A stretch of DNA of 64,000 nt. Origin: an uncultured Verrucomicrobiota bacterium (GTDB taxonomy: Bacteria; Verrucomicrobiota; Verrucomicrobiia; Limisphaerales; UBA9464). Both the position numbers and the translations under genes were made by a program. Below are positions 38,856-48,939 of the stretch, piece by piece. The notes below the pieces were generated by a model. The model was not told where the DNA came from, ran no database searches, and was given only the letters and a program-made list of their open reading frames with translations. How positions within the stretch are numbered: position 1 is the first letter of the stretch; every line of letters starts with the position of its first letter. The stretch covers positions 62,001-126,000 of the forward strand of contig CAIXUG010000026.1 in assembly GCA_903922605.1 (NCBI GenBank), given 5' to 3'.

Positions 38856-39386
38856 TCAATGTCCCCGGTTCCGCCGATGAAACCGCAGGAACTCGCGGAG
38901 CTGCCCGGGATGAAGCCGCCAGAACTCCACCAACGACGCAAAGGCCGCCAGCGTGGCCGGATTCAGGTGGTGCTCGATGTCCTCGACTTCGGCCGCGATC
39001 GTGTCGGCCTCCAATCCCAGCTGCCCCAGCAGCGCGGTGAGCGTTTGGTGCCGCTCCTTGATGTGCCTTGCCACCGCGCGTCCCTCCGTCGTGAGCGTGA
39101 ATCCTCGGTAGCGCTCGTAGTTCACGAAGCCACGCGCCGCCAGCCGCCGGACCATGTTCGACACCGTGGAACGTGTCAGCCCCAGCGCCTCGGCAATGTC
39201 GGTGACGCGCGCATAGCCCTTGGCCTCCACGAGGTCGTGGATGCGTTCCAGATGGTCCTCGGTGGACTCGGAGCGGCGCACGTCCTGGGCACGCGGTCGG
39301 GCGGCGGTTGGCACACGCGGTTGGTAGCAGCGGCCCCTGCCGCCGCCAAGCCCGTGATTTTGGGCAAGAACAAATGTTTTAGGCAC
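38856..39386 (-). CDS. mntR: DtxR/MntR-family manganese-responsive transcriptional regulator
   Basis: Up to 176 residues. The DNA-binding winged helix is STEDHLERIHDLVEAKGYAR, then DIAEALGLTRSTVSNMVRRL; the metal-binding half includes EGRAVARHIKERHQTL and EDIEHHLNPATLAAF. The GTG start at 39386 adds a basic tail; an inner GTG at 39281 gives about 141 residues, closer to MntR. It is divergent from a porin-mntH-uspA set, so it probably represses manganese uptake when the metal is plentiful. Confidence 0.9.
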   Translation of the reverse strand: MPKTFVLAQNHGLGGGRGRCYQPRVPTAARPRAQDVRRSESTEDHLERIHDLVEAKGYARVTDIAEALGLTRSTVSNMVRRLAARGFVNYERYRGFTLTTEGRAVARHIKERHQTLTALLGQLGLEADTIAAEVEDIEHHLNPATLAAFASLVEFWRLHPGQLREFLRFHRRNRGH

Positions 39387-39390
39387 AAAA

Positions 39391-39404
39391 CAAATTATTT
39401 GACA
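39391..39404 (+). promoter_or_regulatory. Possible operator and -35 element in the mntR/porin intergenic region
   Basis: CAAATTATTTG (39391-39401) is a perfect odd palindrome that touches a consensus TTGACA (39399-39404). No convincing -10 follows at 17 bases. The palindrome sits directly upstream of the longer mntR start and 220 bases before the porin, so an MntR-binding role is possible but unproven. Confidence 0.35.
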
Positions 39405-39624
39405 GAATACTCGCGGGTTCGCATCGTCACCGCCATGAGATCGTTGCCGCCCGCCGTCATCGCCTCCGCTTCCGCCATGGAGGCGGACCCTTCGGCCCCG
39501 GACCGGCCGGAAGACGCCTTAATGGCGGATAGGGGCGTCAACCTCGAGATCATGGACTTAGCTGGTGGTTTGAACCCTTTTCTCAGGCTGGCGTGCCGCT
39601 GAGGATCGGGTTCCAATTTCCCCC

Positions 39625-40974
39625 ATGCGACAGACTGAACAAATTGCGGGCCTGGTTGGCGGGATGATCGTCTGGGCCACCGCCGCCGCTGCGGAGACGA
39701 CCAACTCTCCTGCCGCCACCGAGCCGCCGGAAGCACCGTGGAACTGGCACACCCAGGCCACGGTGGTCGCCGAGGGGAACACCCACTTCACCGCGCCGTA
39801 CGAAGGAACACGGAGCCTGCCGGATGTGAACTCGGTGCGCGAAACGGTCTCGTTCGACCTCGTCGGCGGGGTGCGGCTGTGGAGCGGGGCGGCGGCGTTT
39901 GCGGACGCGCTCGTATGGCAGGGCTTCGGCCTGGGCAACGCGGTGGGACTGGAGGCCTTTCCCAACGGCGAGGCGTTCAAGCTCGGTACCAAGCTCCCCA
40001 ACGTCACCATGGCGCGGGTGTTTCTGCGGCAGAGCTTCGGCCTCGGCGGCGAGCAGGAACAGGTGGAGGACGACATGTTCGAACTCGCCGGCAAACGCGA
40101 CGTTTCACGGCTCACCTTCACGGTCGGCAAACTCAGCGCGAAGGACCTCTTCGACGGCAACGCCTACGCGAACGATCCGCGCACGCAGTTCCTCGACTGG
40201 TCGCTGATGGCCAACAATGCGTGGGATTTTCCGGCGGATTCTCTCGGCTACATGACGGGCGCGACGGTGGAGCTGAACCAGCGCCGCTGGGCCCTGCGCT
40301 ACGGCTTCTTCCAGACCCCGCGCCGCTTGAACGGCATGGCGCTCGATCCCGCCTTCCTGCAGGCCTGGGGCATGGTCACGGAATTCGAGTGGCGCTACGC
40401 GCTCGGCGAGCGGCCCGGCTCCGTGCGGGTGCTAGGCTACCTGAACCGCGCCCACATGGGAGCGTACGGCACAGCGGTCGCCACGGCCATTGCGACGGGC
40501 ATTTATCCGGCGGATGCCACCGTGACGAATGGCGAACACCGCTACAAGTTCGGCACCGGCCTGAGCTGGGATCAGGGGCTGACCAAAAATCTCGGCGTGT
40601 TCGGCCGGCTCGGCTGGAGCGACGGACGCACCGAGTCGTGGACTTTCAACGACGTGGATGAGACGGCCACCGCCGGCTTCAGCCTGCGCGGTGGCGGCTG
40701 GGGCCGGCCGGACGACACGTTCGCCGTGGGTGGCGGATTCAATGGCATCTCAAAGGTTCACCAGGACTATCTCGCGGCGGGCGGCATCGGAATCCTTGCG
40801 GGCGACGGCGCGCTGAACTACGGCTGGGAACAGTTTTTCGAGACCTACTACGACTGCGCGGTCACGCACTGGCTGCACACCAGCGCGCACTACGAGTTTG
40901 TCGCCAATCCCGCGTACAACCGCGATCGCGGCCCGGTGCACGTGTTCGGCCTGCGGGCCCACGTGGAGTTTTGA
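39625..40974 (+). CDS. OprB-like outer-membrane porin in a manganese locus
   Basis: A 449-residue exported beta-barrel. Signal peptide is [16 protein letters not shown]. Motifs of the carbohydrate-selective porin OprB family include [31 protein letters not shown] and [18 protein letters not shown]; the protein ends with Phe (LRAHVEF), as barrels do. Its stop codon overlaps the mntH start region, and mntR is divergent upstream. It may be the outer-membrane entry path for manganese, comparable to MnoP in Bradyrhizobium; this is inference. Confidence 0.85.
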   Translation: MRQTEQIAGLVGGMIVWATAAAAETTNSPAATEPPEAPWNWHTQATVVAEGNTHFTAPYEGTRSLPDVNSVRETVSFDLVGGVRLWSGAAAFADALVWQGFGLGNAVGLEAFPNGEAFKLGTKLPNVTMARVFLRQSFGLGGEQEQVEDDMFELAGKRDVSRLTFTVGKLSAKDLFDGNAYANDPRTQFLDWSLMANNAWDFPADSLGYMTGATVELNQRRWALRYGFFQTPRRLNGMALDPAFLQAWGMVTEFEWRYALGERPGSVRVLGYLNRAHMGAYGTAVATAIATGIYPADATVTNGEHRYKFGTGLSWDQGLTKNLGVFGRLGWSDGRTESWTFNDVDETATAGFSLRGGGWGRPDDTFAVGGGFNGISKVHQDYLAAGGIGILAGDGALNYGWEQFFETYYDCAVTHWLHTSAHYEFVANPAYNRDRGPVHVFGLRAHVEF

Positions 40975-40979
40975 AGTTC

Positions 40980-42344
40980 ATGAAAGACCGTCCTCCCATC
41001 CCGGTTGCGGTCGATCCCTCGCCCGGGGCCTGGCACCAGGAATCAGCGCAAAAGAGCCTCGCCGAAGTGCATGGCACCATTCCGGTGCCCAAGAATTTCA
41101 GCTTCTGGCGGAAGCTGCTGGCCTTCTCCGGCCCGGGCTATCTGGTGGCGGTGGGCTACATGGACCCGGGCAACTGGGCCACCGACCTCGCGGGTGGCTC
41201 GCAGTTCGGCTACTCGCTCCTGAGCGTCATCCTCCTCTCCAACCTGATGGCGATCCTGCTCCAGTCGCTCTGCGCGAAGCTGGGCATCGTCACGGAACGC
41301 GACCTCGCGCAGGCCTGTCGGGACCATTATTCGAAGCCCGTGACGGTCGTGCTCTGGCTGATGTGCGAGATCGCCATCTGCGCGTGCGACCTCGCGGAAG
41401 TCATCGGCTCGGCCATCGCGCTGAACCTGCTCTTCAAGATTCCGCTGGTCTGGGGCGTGTGCCTGACCGCGCTCGACGTGCTGGCGGTGATGTACCTGCA
41501 AAACCGGGGCTTCCGCTACATCGAGGCACTGGTGGTCACGCTCATCCTGACTATCGGAGGCTGCTTCCTCGCGGAAATCATCTTTTCCCGGCCGGACGTC
41601 GTCGCCGTGCTGGGCGGGTTCGTGCCTAAGTTCGAGATCATCCGGAACCCCGCGATGCTGTATGTCGCCATCGGCATCCTCGGGGCGACGGTGATGCCGC
41701 ATAACCTCTACCTGCACTCCAGCATCGTGCAGACGCGCAAGTACGAGCCGACCTCCGAAGGCCGGCGCGAGGCCATCAAGTTCGCCACCATCGACTCGAC
41801 GCTGGCCCTGATGTTCGCGCTGTTCATCAATGCCGCCATCCTCATCGTGGCCGCGGCCACGTTTCATGGCACGTCGCACAACGTCGCCGAGATCCAGGAC
41901 GCACATCAGCTGCTCTCGCCCATGCTCGGGGTCGGCCTCGCGAGCACGCTCTTCGCGGTGGCGTTGCTCGCTTCCGGCCAGAACTCGACGCTGACCGGCA
42001 CGCTCGCCGGCCAGATTGTGATGGAGGGCTTTCTGAACCTCCGCCTGCGCCCCTGGCTGCGCCGGCTCATCACGCGGTTGCTGGCCATCGTGCCGGCGGT
42101 GGTCGTCACTGCGCTCTACGGGGAAAAAGGCACCAACGATCTGCTCATCTTCAGCCAGGTGGTGCTCAGCCTGCAGCTTTCCTTCGCCGTGATCCCGCTG
42201 ATCCTCTTCACGAGCAGCCGCAAAAAGATGGGTGAGTTCGTCAACCCGCTGTGGATAAAGACCCTCGCCTGGATCACCGCCGGCATCATCGTGGCGCTGA
42301 ATGTGAAATACCTTTTCGACAAGGCTGTCGAGTGGGTGAAGTAA
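40980..42344 (+). CDS. mntH: Nramp-family manganese/divalent metal transporter
   Basis: A 454-residue inner-membrane protein, if started at ATG 40980; a TTG at 40971 would overlap the porin stop and add three residues. Helix 1 has the metal-binding DPGN in [11 protein letters not shown], and helix 6 the MPH in [14 protein letters not shown], both intact. It imports Mn(II) with protons. A UspA-type gene follows 19 bases later. Confidence 0.95.
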   Translation: MKDRPPIPVAVDPSPGAWHQESAQKSLAEVHGTIPVPKNFSFWRKLLAFSGPGYLVAVGYMDPGNWATDLAGGSQFGYSLLSVILLSNLMAILLQSLCAKLGIVTERDLAQACRDHYSKPVTVVLWLMCEIAICACDLAEVIGSAIALNLLFKIPLVWGVCLTALDVLAVMYLQNRGFRYIEALVVTLILTIGGCFLAEIIFSRPDVVAVLGGFVPKFEIIRNPAMLYVAIGILGATVMPHNLYLHSSIVQTRKYEPTSEGRREAIKFATIDSTLALMFALFINAAILIVAAATFHGTSHNVAEIQDAHQLLSPMLGVGLASTLFAVALLASGQNSTLTGTLAGQIVMEGFLNLRLRPWLRRLITRLLAIVPAVVVTALYGEKGTNDLLIFSQVVLSLQLSFAVIPLILFTSSRKKMGEFVNPLWIKTLAWITAGIIVALNVKYLFDKAVEWVK

Positions 42345-42363
42345 CGGCCGGTCCGCTGCTCCC

Positions 42364-42789
42364 ATGTACCACAAAATCCTCGTCGCCCTCGAAAACGGCC
42401 GCGCCGACCGCTCGCTGCTCCCGCACATCCAGCAACTGGCGACCCTGATGCGCTCGGAACTGCTGCTCGTGCATGTCGCCGATGGCTGGGTGGCGCGCAA
42501 CTTCAACGCGCTGAAGCTCGCCGAGTCCGATGAGATCCGGGCCGACCGCGAATATCTGGAGACGACCGCCGCCGGACTGCGTGAGGCCGGGCTGGCCGTA
42601 TCGGTCTCACTCCCGATGGGTGATCCGGCGACGGAAATTCTGCGGACCGCCGCCGCCGAGCATTGCGACCTGATCGCGATGACCACCCATGGCCATCGCT
42701 TCATCGGTGACCTGCTCTTCGGCAGCACCATCGCCACGGTACGCCACAAGGCGACCGTGCCGGTGCTGCTTGTACGGGCGACGGCGTGA
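42364..42789 (+). CDS. Universal stress protein (UspA) family
   Basis: A 141-residue cytoplasmic protein. It has the start MYHKILVALENG, AAEHCDLIAMTTHGHRF and the nucleotide-loop ending GSTIATVRHKATVPVLLVR. The G-2x-G-9x-G(S/T) ATP motif is close to complete. Downstream of mntH in the same direction, so it may respond to metal or oxidative stress. It converges with the FG-GAP gene. Confidence 0.92.
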   Translation: MYHKILVALENGRADRSLLPHIQQLATLMRSELLLVHVADGWVARNFNALKLAESDEIRADREYLETTAAGLREAGLAVSVSLPMGDPATEILRTAAAEHCDLIAMTTHGHRFIGDLLFGSTIATVRHKATVPVLLVRATA

Positions 42790-42805
42790 CACAGCCAACC
42801 TCGGC

Positions 42806-44134
42806 CTAGGGGAAGACCGGCTTGGGCTGTGCCGCCTCCCACTCCGCCTTGCTGACCGTCTTCGCGGTGTGGGTGAAGACGTACACGCCATGTTTGTTGC
42901 CCACGAGGATATCCGGCTTGCCGTCCCGATTGTAATCCTTGACGACGACCTGCGTGCCCACGCCGCTGTTGTCGTCGATCAGATGCGGGATCCAGTCCAC
43001 CGTCTTGTCGGCATTGCGCTTGAGCTGGAACCAGAAGAGCACCGGGGCGGCGTTGGGCTCGGGATCGCCTTCGGGGCCGTGCGCCCAGAAGCGTTTGCCG
43101 GTCACGATGTCCTTGAGGCCGTCTCCATCCATATCCACGAGGTCAACCGCGTGCATCTGGGAGAAATGGACGCCGTAACGGTTCTCCTTCGCCTCCTTGT
43201 TCATGAAGTTGTGCTCCTTGAACTTGATCTCGCCGCCCTCGCGGTATTGCTCGAACCAGCTCAGCCCGTAACCGTGCGCCGCCAGGCTGCAGATCACGTC
43301 GGGCAGCCCGTCGCCGTTCACGTCGTAGGCGAACATCTGCGAGCCGCCCGTGCCGAAGGGCCATTTGTGGAAGGCCCAGACCGGGTCGCCCTCCAGCGAG
43401 GAGGGCTGTTCCCACCAGCCGTCCTTTTCGAGCAGGTCCATGCGGCCGTCGCCGTTCACATCACCCACGCCCATGCCGTGGGTGAACTTGTGATACTTGT
43501 TGTCGGGTGAGATCGAGTGCCAGGTGAAGGGCTTCGTCGGATCCTTCGGGTTGGGCGAGGCGTAGCCGTAGTGGCCCTTCGAGGAGCAGACGATCTCGGG
43601 TTTTCCGTCACCCGTGATGTCGGTGAAGGTCGGCGACTCGTTGTCCGTGACGTCGAGGGCAACGTGCTGGGTCCAGTGGCCGCCCTTGGAAAGGTCCTTG
43701 CCCGGATTTTCAAACCACCAGGAATTTTCACCGGGGAAACCGAGGATCAGGATGTCGGTCCAGCCGTCGCCGTTGATGTCGGAGGTGAAGGCGAAGAAGT
43801 TGGCCGAATACTCGTTTTCGCTGCCGAGCGCGCCCTTGAAGCCGGGAAACGTGACGTCCTGGCCGTTCTTCTTGCTCTTGGAGACTTTGTCGGCGGCCAT
43901 GAATTCATGGCGCACCTTGAAGTCCGGCCCCTCGTACCAGAACGGCCCGGCGACCACGTCCATTTTGCCGTCGCGGTTGAAATCGCCGAAGTTCGCCCCC
44001 TCGCTCCAGAACTGGTCGGTGAGCTGCTGCTTGGCAAAGGACTGCAGCTGGTACTTCGGCGCGGCGGAAACCGCCACCGACAGAACCACGCCCAAAGTCA
44101 GCAATGACAGGGGTCGGAAAAGGGGAATGTGCAT
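42806..44134 (-). CDS. Secreted FG-GAP/VCBS repeat protein
   Basis: A 442-residue exported protein. ATG at 44134 begins the signal peptide (MHIPLFRPLSLLTLGVVLSV, cleavage after VSA). At least six calcium-loop repeats appear: DFNRDGKMD, DINGDGWTD, DVNGDGRMD, DVNGDGLPD, DMDGDGLKD and DYNRDGKPD. These build an integrin-like beta-propeller. Such proteins are common in Verrucomicrobiota and Planctomycetota and may bind or act on polysaccharides; the function is unknown. It is divergent from rpmE. Confidence 0.85.
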   Translation of the reverse strand: MHIPLFRPLSLLTLGVVLSVAVSAAPKYQLQSFAKQQLTDQFWSEGANFGDFNRDGKMDVVAGPFWYEGPDFKVRHEFMAADKVSKSKKNGQDVTFPGFKGALGSENEYSANFFAFTSDINGDGWTDILILGFPGENSWWFENPGKDLSKGGHWTQHVALDVTDNESPTFTDITGDGKPEIVCSSKGHYGYASPNPKDPTKPFTWHSISPDNKYHKFTHGMGVGDVNGDGRMDLLEKDGWWEQPSSLEGDPVWAFHKWPFGTGGSQMFAYDVNGDGLPDVICSLAAHGYGLSWFEQYREGGEIKFKEHNFMNKEAKENRYGVHFSQMHAVDLVDMDGDGLKDIVTGKRFWAHGPEGDPEPNAAPVLFWFQLKRNADKTVDWIPHLIDDNSGVGTQVVVKDYNRDGKPDILVGNKHGVYVFTHTAKTVSKAEWEAAQPKPVFP

Positions 44135-44338
44135 GGGGAATTTTTGGTGTGCCTTGCCTCGACGGGTCAAGGCGCGATTCCCTTCAAGCGATTTACGCGA
44201 ATTTGGACCGGTGAGCTCTGGCCCGAACGAGCGGGAGTCCGCCCAGAATCACGGACGTCCTGACCCGGACCGTCTTTGCCAGTGTAAAATACCACTTGTC
44301 ACCTGCCCTTCGGCTGCTAGCGTCCGCCCTCCAATTTT

Positions 44339-44641
44339 ATGAAGGCAGACACGCATCCGAAGAATTACAAGCTGACGATCTTCCGGGACTCGGCCTCGGG
44401 ACAGATGTTCCTGACGAAGTCCTGCGCCCACACCAGTCTCACTGCGAAGTGGGAGGACGGCCAGGAATACCCGCTGTACCTGATGGGTATCAGCGCCTTT
44501 ACGCACCCGTTCTACACCGGCCAGCAGAAGTTCGTGGACACCGCCGGCCGCGTGGACAAGTTCCAACAGCGCGCCGCCAAAACTGCAGCCGCCCAGGCCG
44601 CCAAGGCCGACGCCGAGTCTTCCAAGAAGAAGAAGAAGTAG
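44339..44641 (+). CDS. rpmE: 50S ribosomal protein L31
   Basis: A 100-residue protein. MKADTHPKNYKLTIFRD, KWEDGQEYPLYLMGIS and SHPFYTG-like THPFYTGQQKFVDTAGRVDKF identify L31. It lacks the CxxC zinc pairs and so is the zinc-free form. The C-terminus is extended with an Ala/Lys-rich tail ending KKKKK. A strong terminator follows. Confidence 0.93.
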   Translation: MKADTHPKNYKLTIFRDSASGQMFLTKSCAHTSLTAKWEDGQEYPLYLMGISAFTHPFYTGQQKFVDTAGRVDKFQQRAAKTAAAQAAKADAESSKKKKK

Positions 44642-44656
44642 CCGCGCGTCGTCATA

Positions 44657-44705
44657 CCGCCCGCCGATCCGGTCAACCCCGGACGGCGGGCGGTTTGCTT
44701 TTTTA
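44657..44705 (+). terminator. Terminator after rpmE
   Basis: Stem CCGCCCGCCG (44657-44666) and CGGCGGGCGG (44684-44693), a 17-base loop, then TTTGCTTTTTTTA. A perfect 10-base stem with a long T-tract. Confidence 0.9.
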
Positions 44706-44771
44706 CCGGTCCTTCGTGACGTCACCATGGGCCGCCAGCCACTACTCGACCGCCTGTTCTAACCATTTCCC

Positions 44772-45851
<1,080 letters not shown>

Positions 45852-45913
45852 ATTTGCGGCGGGTAGATCTAAGCGGGCGTTGACGCTTTCCCGCCCAACC
45901 CCACCTTTCACGC

Positions 45914-46801
45914 GTGCTGCAGCTCGAACATCTCGCGGAACTCGCCGCCGCCCACGCCGATTCCCTCAAGGCCCGCGTCGCCGCCTTTGATCTGGGTGGG
46001 CGGCGCTTCGACGGCAATGCCCGGCCGGAGCTGATGGGCGTGATCAATCTCTCGGCAGATTCATGGTACCGCGAGTCGGTCTGTCTTTCTGCGGAGGCTG
46101 CGATCCAGCGGGGGCACGTGCTCGCAGCGCAGGGTGCGGCGATCCTGGACATCGGGGCAGAATCCACCCTGGCCCATGCCCAACGGGTGGATGAGGCAGC
46201 GCAGAACTCGAAGCTCCTGCCCGTCGTGAAGGAACTTGCCGGCGCAGGCTACCTCGTTTCGGTCGAGACCTATCACCCGGCGGTGACGCTTGCTTGCCTC
46301 GAAGCCGGCGCGAAGGTGCTGAACCTCACGGGCACCGACCGCAGTTCCGAGATGTTCCGCATGGTCGCCGACCACGACGCGGCGGTGATCCTCTGCCATG
46401 TGCAGGGCGCAAATGTGCGTGAGGTGGCCGACTTCGATTTCGGCGCGGACCCGACCGCGATGCTGCACGACTACTTCGCACGCCAGATCGAACTGGCGAC
46501 CGCCAATGGCGTGCGCAAACTGTGGATCGATCCCGGGCTCGGCTTTTACTACCGCAACCTGCAGGACTCCGCGACGCGCATCCGGCACCAGATGCGGGTG
46601 TTCCTGAACACCTTCCGCCTGCGCACGCTGGGCTGGCCGACCTGCCATGCGCTACCGCACGCCTTCGAGTGCTTCGGCGACGAGGTGCGCTGCGCCGAGC
46701 CGTATTTCGCAGTGCTCGCGGCGCTGGGGAAGACCGATCTCTTCCGCACACATGAGGTGCCGCGCACCCGGGCGGTGCTGGACACGCTGGTGATTTGGTA
46801 G
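45914..46801 (+). CDS. Dihydropteroate synthase-like pterin-binding protein
   Basis: A 295-residue TIM barrel starting at GTG 45914. LMGVINLSADSWYRESV corresponds to the MGVxNVTPDSF phosphate/pterin loop of FolP but is altered, and AAILDIGAEST is the second motif. The expected C-terminal SRK-type sequence is missing; the end reads FRTHEVPRTRAVLD, near the usual RVHDV. It may be a divergent folate enzyme or a paralogue with another role. It follows prfA in the same direction. Confidence 0.65.
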   Translation: MLQLEHLAELAAAHADSLKARVAAFDLGGRRFDGNARPELMGVINLSADSWYRESVCLSAEAAIQRGHVLAAQGAAILDIGAESTLAHAQRVDEAAQNSKLLPVVKELAGAGYLVSVETYHPAVTLACLEAGAKVLNLTGTDRSSEMFRMVADHDAAVILCHVQGANVREVADFDFGADPTAMLHDYFARQIELATANGVRKLWIDPGLGFYYRNLQDSATRIRHQMRVFLNTFRLRTLGWPTCHALPHAFECFGDEVRCAEPYFAVLAALGKTDLFRTHEVPRTRAVLDTLVIW

Positions 46802-46818
46802 GCGTGGTATCTCGCCGT

Positions 46819-46975
46819 CAAAAATCCGGTTCTTAACCGCTGATCGACACTGATCACCACTGATAAAAAGCGGTGAGGAAAGCACATTCTATCAGCGCAG
46901 ATCAGTGTCGATCAGCGGTTAAAAAACCCTGTCCATCCGGTTCATCCTATCAAAAATTCCGGTTTTTAACCACGC
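46819..46975. repeat. Composite intergenic repeat with 23-base perfect inverted arms
   Basis: Arms TTAACCGCTGATCGACACTG(ATC) at 46833-46855 and its exact complement at 46900-46922 enclose 44 bases that continue to pair loosely. Outside the arms TCAAAAATCCGGTTCTTAACC (from 46819) is repeated as TCAAAAATTCCGGTTTTTAA (from 46949). It fills the whole gap between the DHPS-like and GlcD-like genes. Confidence 0.85.
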
Positions 46976-46984
46976 TTCCGCCTC

Positions 46985-48364
46985 ATGCCTTTGCCGGAAA
47001 ACATCCTCGCCGAATTGCGGACCCGCCTCGCCGGCGCCCCGCTGCTCACCGCGCCGGAAGACCTGATCCCCTACTCGTTTGACGGCACCGCGGCGCTGAG
47101 CGCCATGCCCGGTTGCGTGGTGCTCGCCCGTTCGGCGGCGGACGTGATCGCTGTTCTCGAAATCGCGAGCCGGGAGCGCATCCCAGTCGTGACGCGCGGC
47201 TCCGGCACCGGGCTTAGCGGCGGCAGCCTCCCCTCCCCCAACTGCATCGTGCTGTGCACGGTGCTCATGGACAAAATCTTGGAGGTGGACCGCGCCAACC
47301 TGACGATGCTGGTCGAGCCCGGCGTGACCACGTTGCACGTCGCCGAGGCGGCGGCGGCCGTGGGCCTCTTCTACCCGCCCGATCCGGGCTCGATGAAGAT
47401 TTCCACCATCGGCGGCAACGTCGCGGAGAATTCCGGTGGCCTGCGCGGGCTGAAGTACGGCATTACGCGCAATTACGTGATGGGCCTGCAAATCGTGCTG
47501 CCGAATGGCGAGGTGATGTTCACCGGCAACAAGTGCGTGAAGGATGTTGCGGGGTATTCGCTCAAGGATCTGTTCATCGGTAGCGAAGGCACGCTCGGGG
47601 TCATCACCCAGGTGCTGCTGAAGCTGATTCCCAAGCCGGCCGCCAAGAAGACGATGCTCGCCACCTACGCCCAGATGGACGCGGCGGCGCAGACCGTCAG
47701 CGACATCATCGCGGCGCAGATCATCCCCTGCACCCTGGAGTTTCTGGACCGCACCACCATCCGCTGCGTCGAGGATTTCGCGAAGATCGGCCTGCCCGAC
47801 TGTGAGGCGCTGCTGTTGATCGAAACGGATGGCCATCCGGCACAGGTCGCGGAGGAGGCCGCCCAGATGGAGGCCATCGCCCGGCGCAACGGCTGTCTGG
47901 AGATCCGGGTGGCGCGCGACGAGGCCGAGGCCAACCAGCTCGCGAGCGCCCGGCGCAGCGCCTTCAGCGCGCTCGCGCGGGTCGCGCCAACAACCATCCT
48001 GGAGGATGTGACGGTGCCGCGCAGCGAGCTGGCGCAGATGGTCCGCTTCTGCGACCGCATCGCGCAGAAATACCGCCTCCGCATCGGCACGTTCGGCCAC
48101 ATGGGCGACGGCAACCTGCATCCCACCTTTCTCACCGACGAACGTAACCACGAGGAGATGGAGCGCGTCCACGCGGCCTTCCGTGAAATCTTCGACGAGG
48201 CCATCCGCCTTGGCGGCACGATCACGGGCGAGCACGGCGTGGGCCTTGCGAAGAAAGAATTCCTGCCCAAGTTTGCGGGTGCCGCCCAGATGCGGGTGAT
48301 GCGTGAGCTGCGACGCGCCCTGGACCCTCAGGGCATTTTGAACCCGGGCAAGATGTTCGACTGA
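46985..48364 (+). CDS. FAD-linked oxidase, GlcD/D-lactate dehydrogenase type
   Basis: A 459-residue flavoprotein. The FAD/PCMH domain has VVTRGSGTGLSGGSLP and ISTIGGNVAENSGGLRGLKYG. The C-terminal cap has GTFGHMGDGNLHPTF and TGEHGVGLAKKEFL, conserved in GlcD and D-lactate dehydrogenases. It likely oxidises a 2-hydroxyacid such as glycolate or D-lactate. glcE and glcF are not adjacent. Confidence 0.9.
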   Translation: MPLPENILAELRTRLAGAPLLTAPEDLIPYSFDGTAALSAMPGCVVLARSAADVIAVLEIASRERIPVVTRGSGTGLSGGSLPSPNCIVLCTVLMDKILEVDRANLTMLVEPGVTTLHVAEAAAAVGLFYPPDPGSMKISTIGGNVAENSGGLRGLKYGITRNYVMGLQIVLPNGEVMFTGNKCVKDVAGYSLKDLFIGSEGTLGVITQVLLKLIPKPAAKKTMLATYAQMDAAAQTVSDIIAAQIIPCTLEFLDRTTIRCVEDFAKIGLPDCEALLLIETDGHPAQVAEEAAQMEAIARRNGCLEIRVARDEAEANQLASARRSAFSALARVAPTTILEDVTVPRSELAQMVRFCDRIAQKYRLRIGTFGHMGDGNLHPTFLTDERNHEEMERVHAAFREIFDEAIRLGGTITGEHGVGLAKKEFLPKFAGAAQMRVMRELRRALDPQGILNPGKMFD

Positions 48365-48412
48365 GCCGTCACCCCCGGTGACGGACGTCGGGGTGCCCAA
48401 AAACGCGCGGCT

Positions 48413-48480
48413 GGGCGAGCGTCCCCGCGAGCCGCGGCAGGCTGGGTCTAAAGTGGCCCGGCTCGCGGGGACGCTCGCCC
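48413..48480. repeat. Perfect 22-base inverted repeat after the oxidase gene
   Basis: Arms GGGCGAGCGTCCCCGCGAGC(CG) at 48413-48434 and CGGCTCGCGGGGACGCTCGC(CC) at 48459-48480 pair without mismatch. The loop is 24 bases. A shorter palindrome, GTCACC-CCC-GGTGAC, precedes it at 48369-48383. Confidence 0.85.
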
Positions 48481-48503
48481 CACCGGGCTCCAATGCCGCT
48501 CCG

Positions 48504-48536
48504 AAAAACAGACGGCCGGATCGGATGATCCGGCCG
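48504..48536 (-). terminator. Terminator of the small lipoprotein gene
   Basis: On the minus strand CGGCCGGATC, loop ATCC and GATCCGGCCG (48536-48513) lead to TCTGTTTTTC. It lies 29 bases after the lipoprotein stop at 48565. Confidence 0.8.
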
Positions 48537-48564
48537 CTTGCGCGAAAAAAGCCCTGTGCGCCGG

Positions 48565-48939
48565 TTACTTCAGGCGCAGCGCGATCTGCTTGTCGAGCTC
48601 GCTGGCGAGATAGATGTCAGCGCCGCCGCCGCTTTTGCGGACCTGCACGAAGATGCGGCTCACGTGCGGTTCGACTTCGTCCACCTTCACCCACACGGTA
48701 CGGTTGTCGATGCTGGCGGCGAGGGTCTTCGCGATGGTGTTTTCACCCGTCAGCGTGCCGTTGAAAGCCAGCGTGTCCTTCGCGGCGGCGAACACCTGCT
48801 CGACCGGACGCTCGTAACGGCTTTCAATGGTGTCCTTGGACAGGGGAACGCCAAACTTGGAACGGCCTTCCTGCGTGGAATAGCAACCTGAGGCAGCGAG
48901 CAGGGCGATGCCGAGGGAAATTGCGGTAAGAAGCTTCAT
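48565..48939 (-). CDS. Small lipoprotein, DUF3568-like
   Basis: A 124-residue lipoprotein. ATG at 48939 gives MKLLTAISLGIALLAASGC with a lipobox. The rest (IESRYERPVEQVFAAAKDTLA, then VWVKVDEVEPHVSRIFVQVRKSG) resembles the small DUF3568-type envelope proteins. The function is unknown. No operon partner is present. Confidence 0.7.
   Translation of the reverse strand: MKLLTAISLGIALLAASGCYSTQEGRSKFGVPLSKDTIESRYERPVEQVFAAAKDTLAFNGTLTGENTIAKTLAASIDNRTVWVKVDEVEPHVSRIFVQVRKSGGGADIYLASELDKQIALRLK

Noticed and set aside
39435-39602. 55-residue open frame between mntR and the porin gene
   Set aside because: No recognisable motif, ordinary codon use is not evident, and a small CGCCTCC/GGAGGCG hairpin within it looks regulatory rather than coding.
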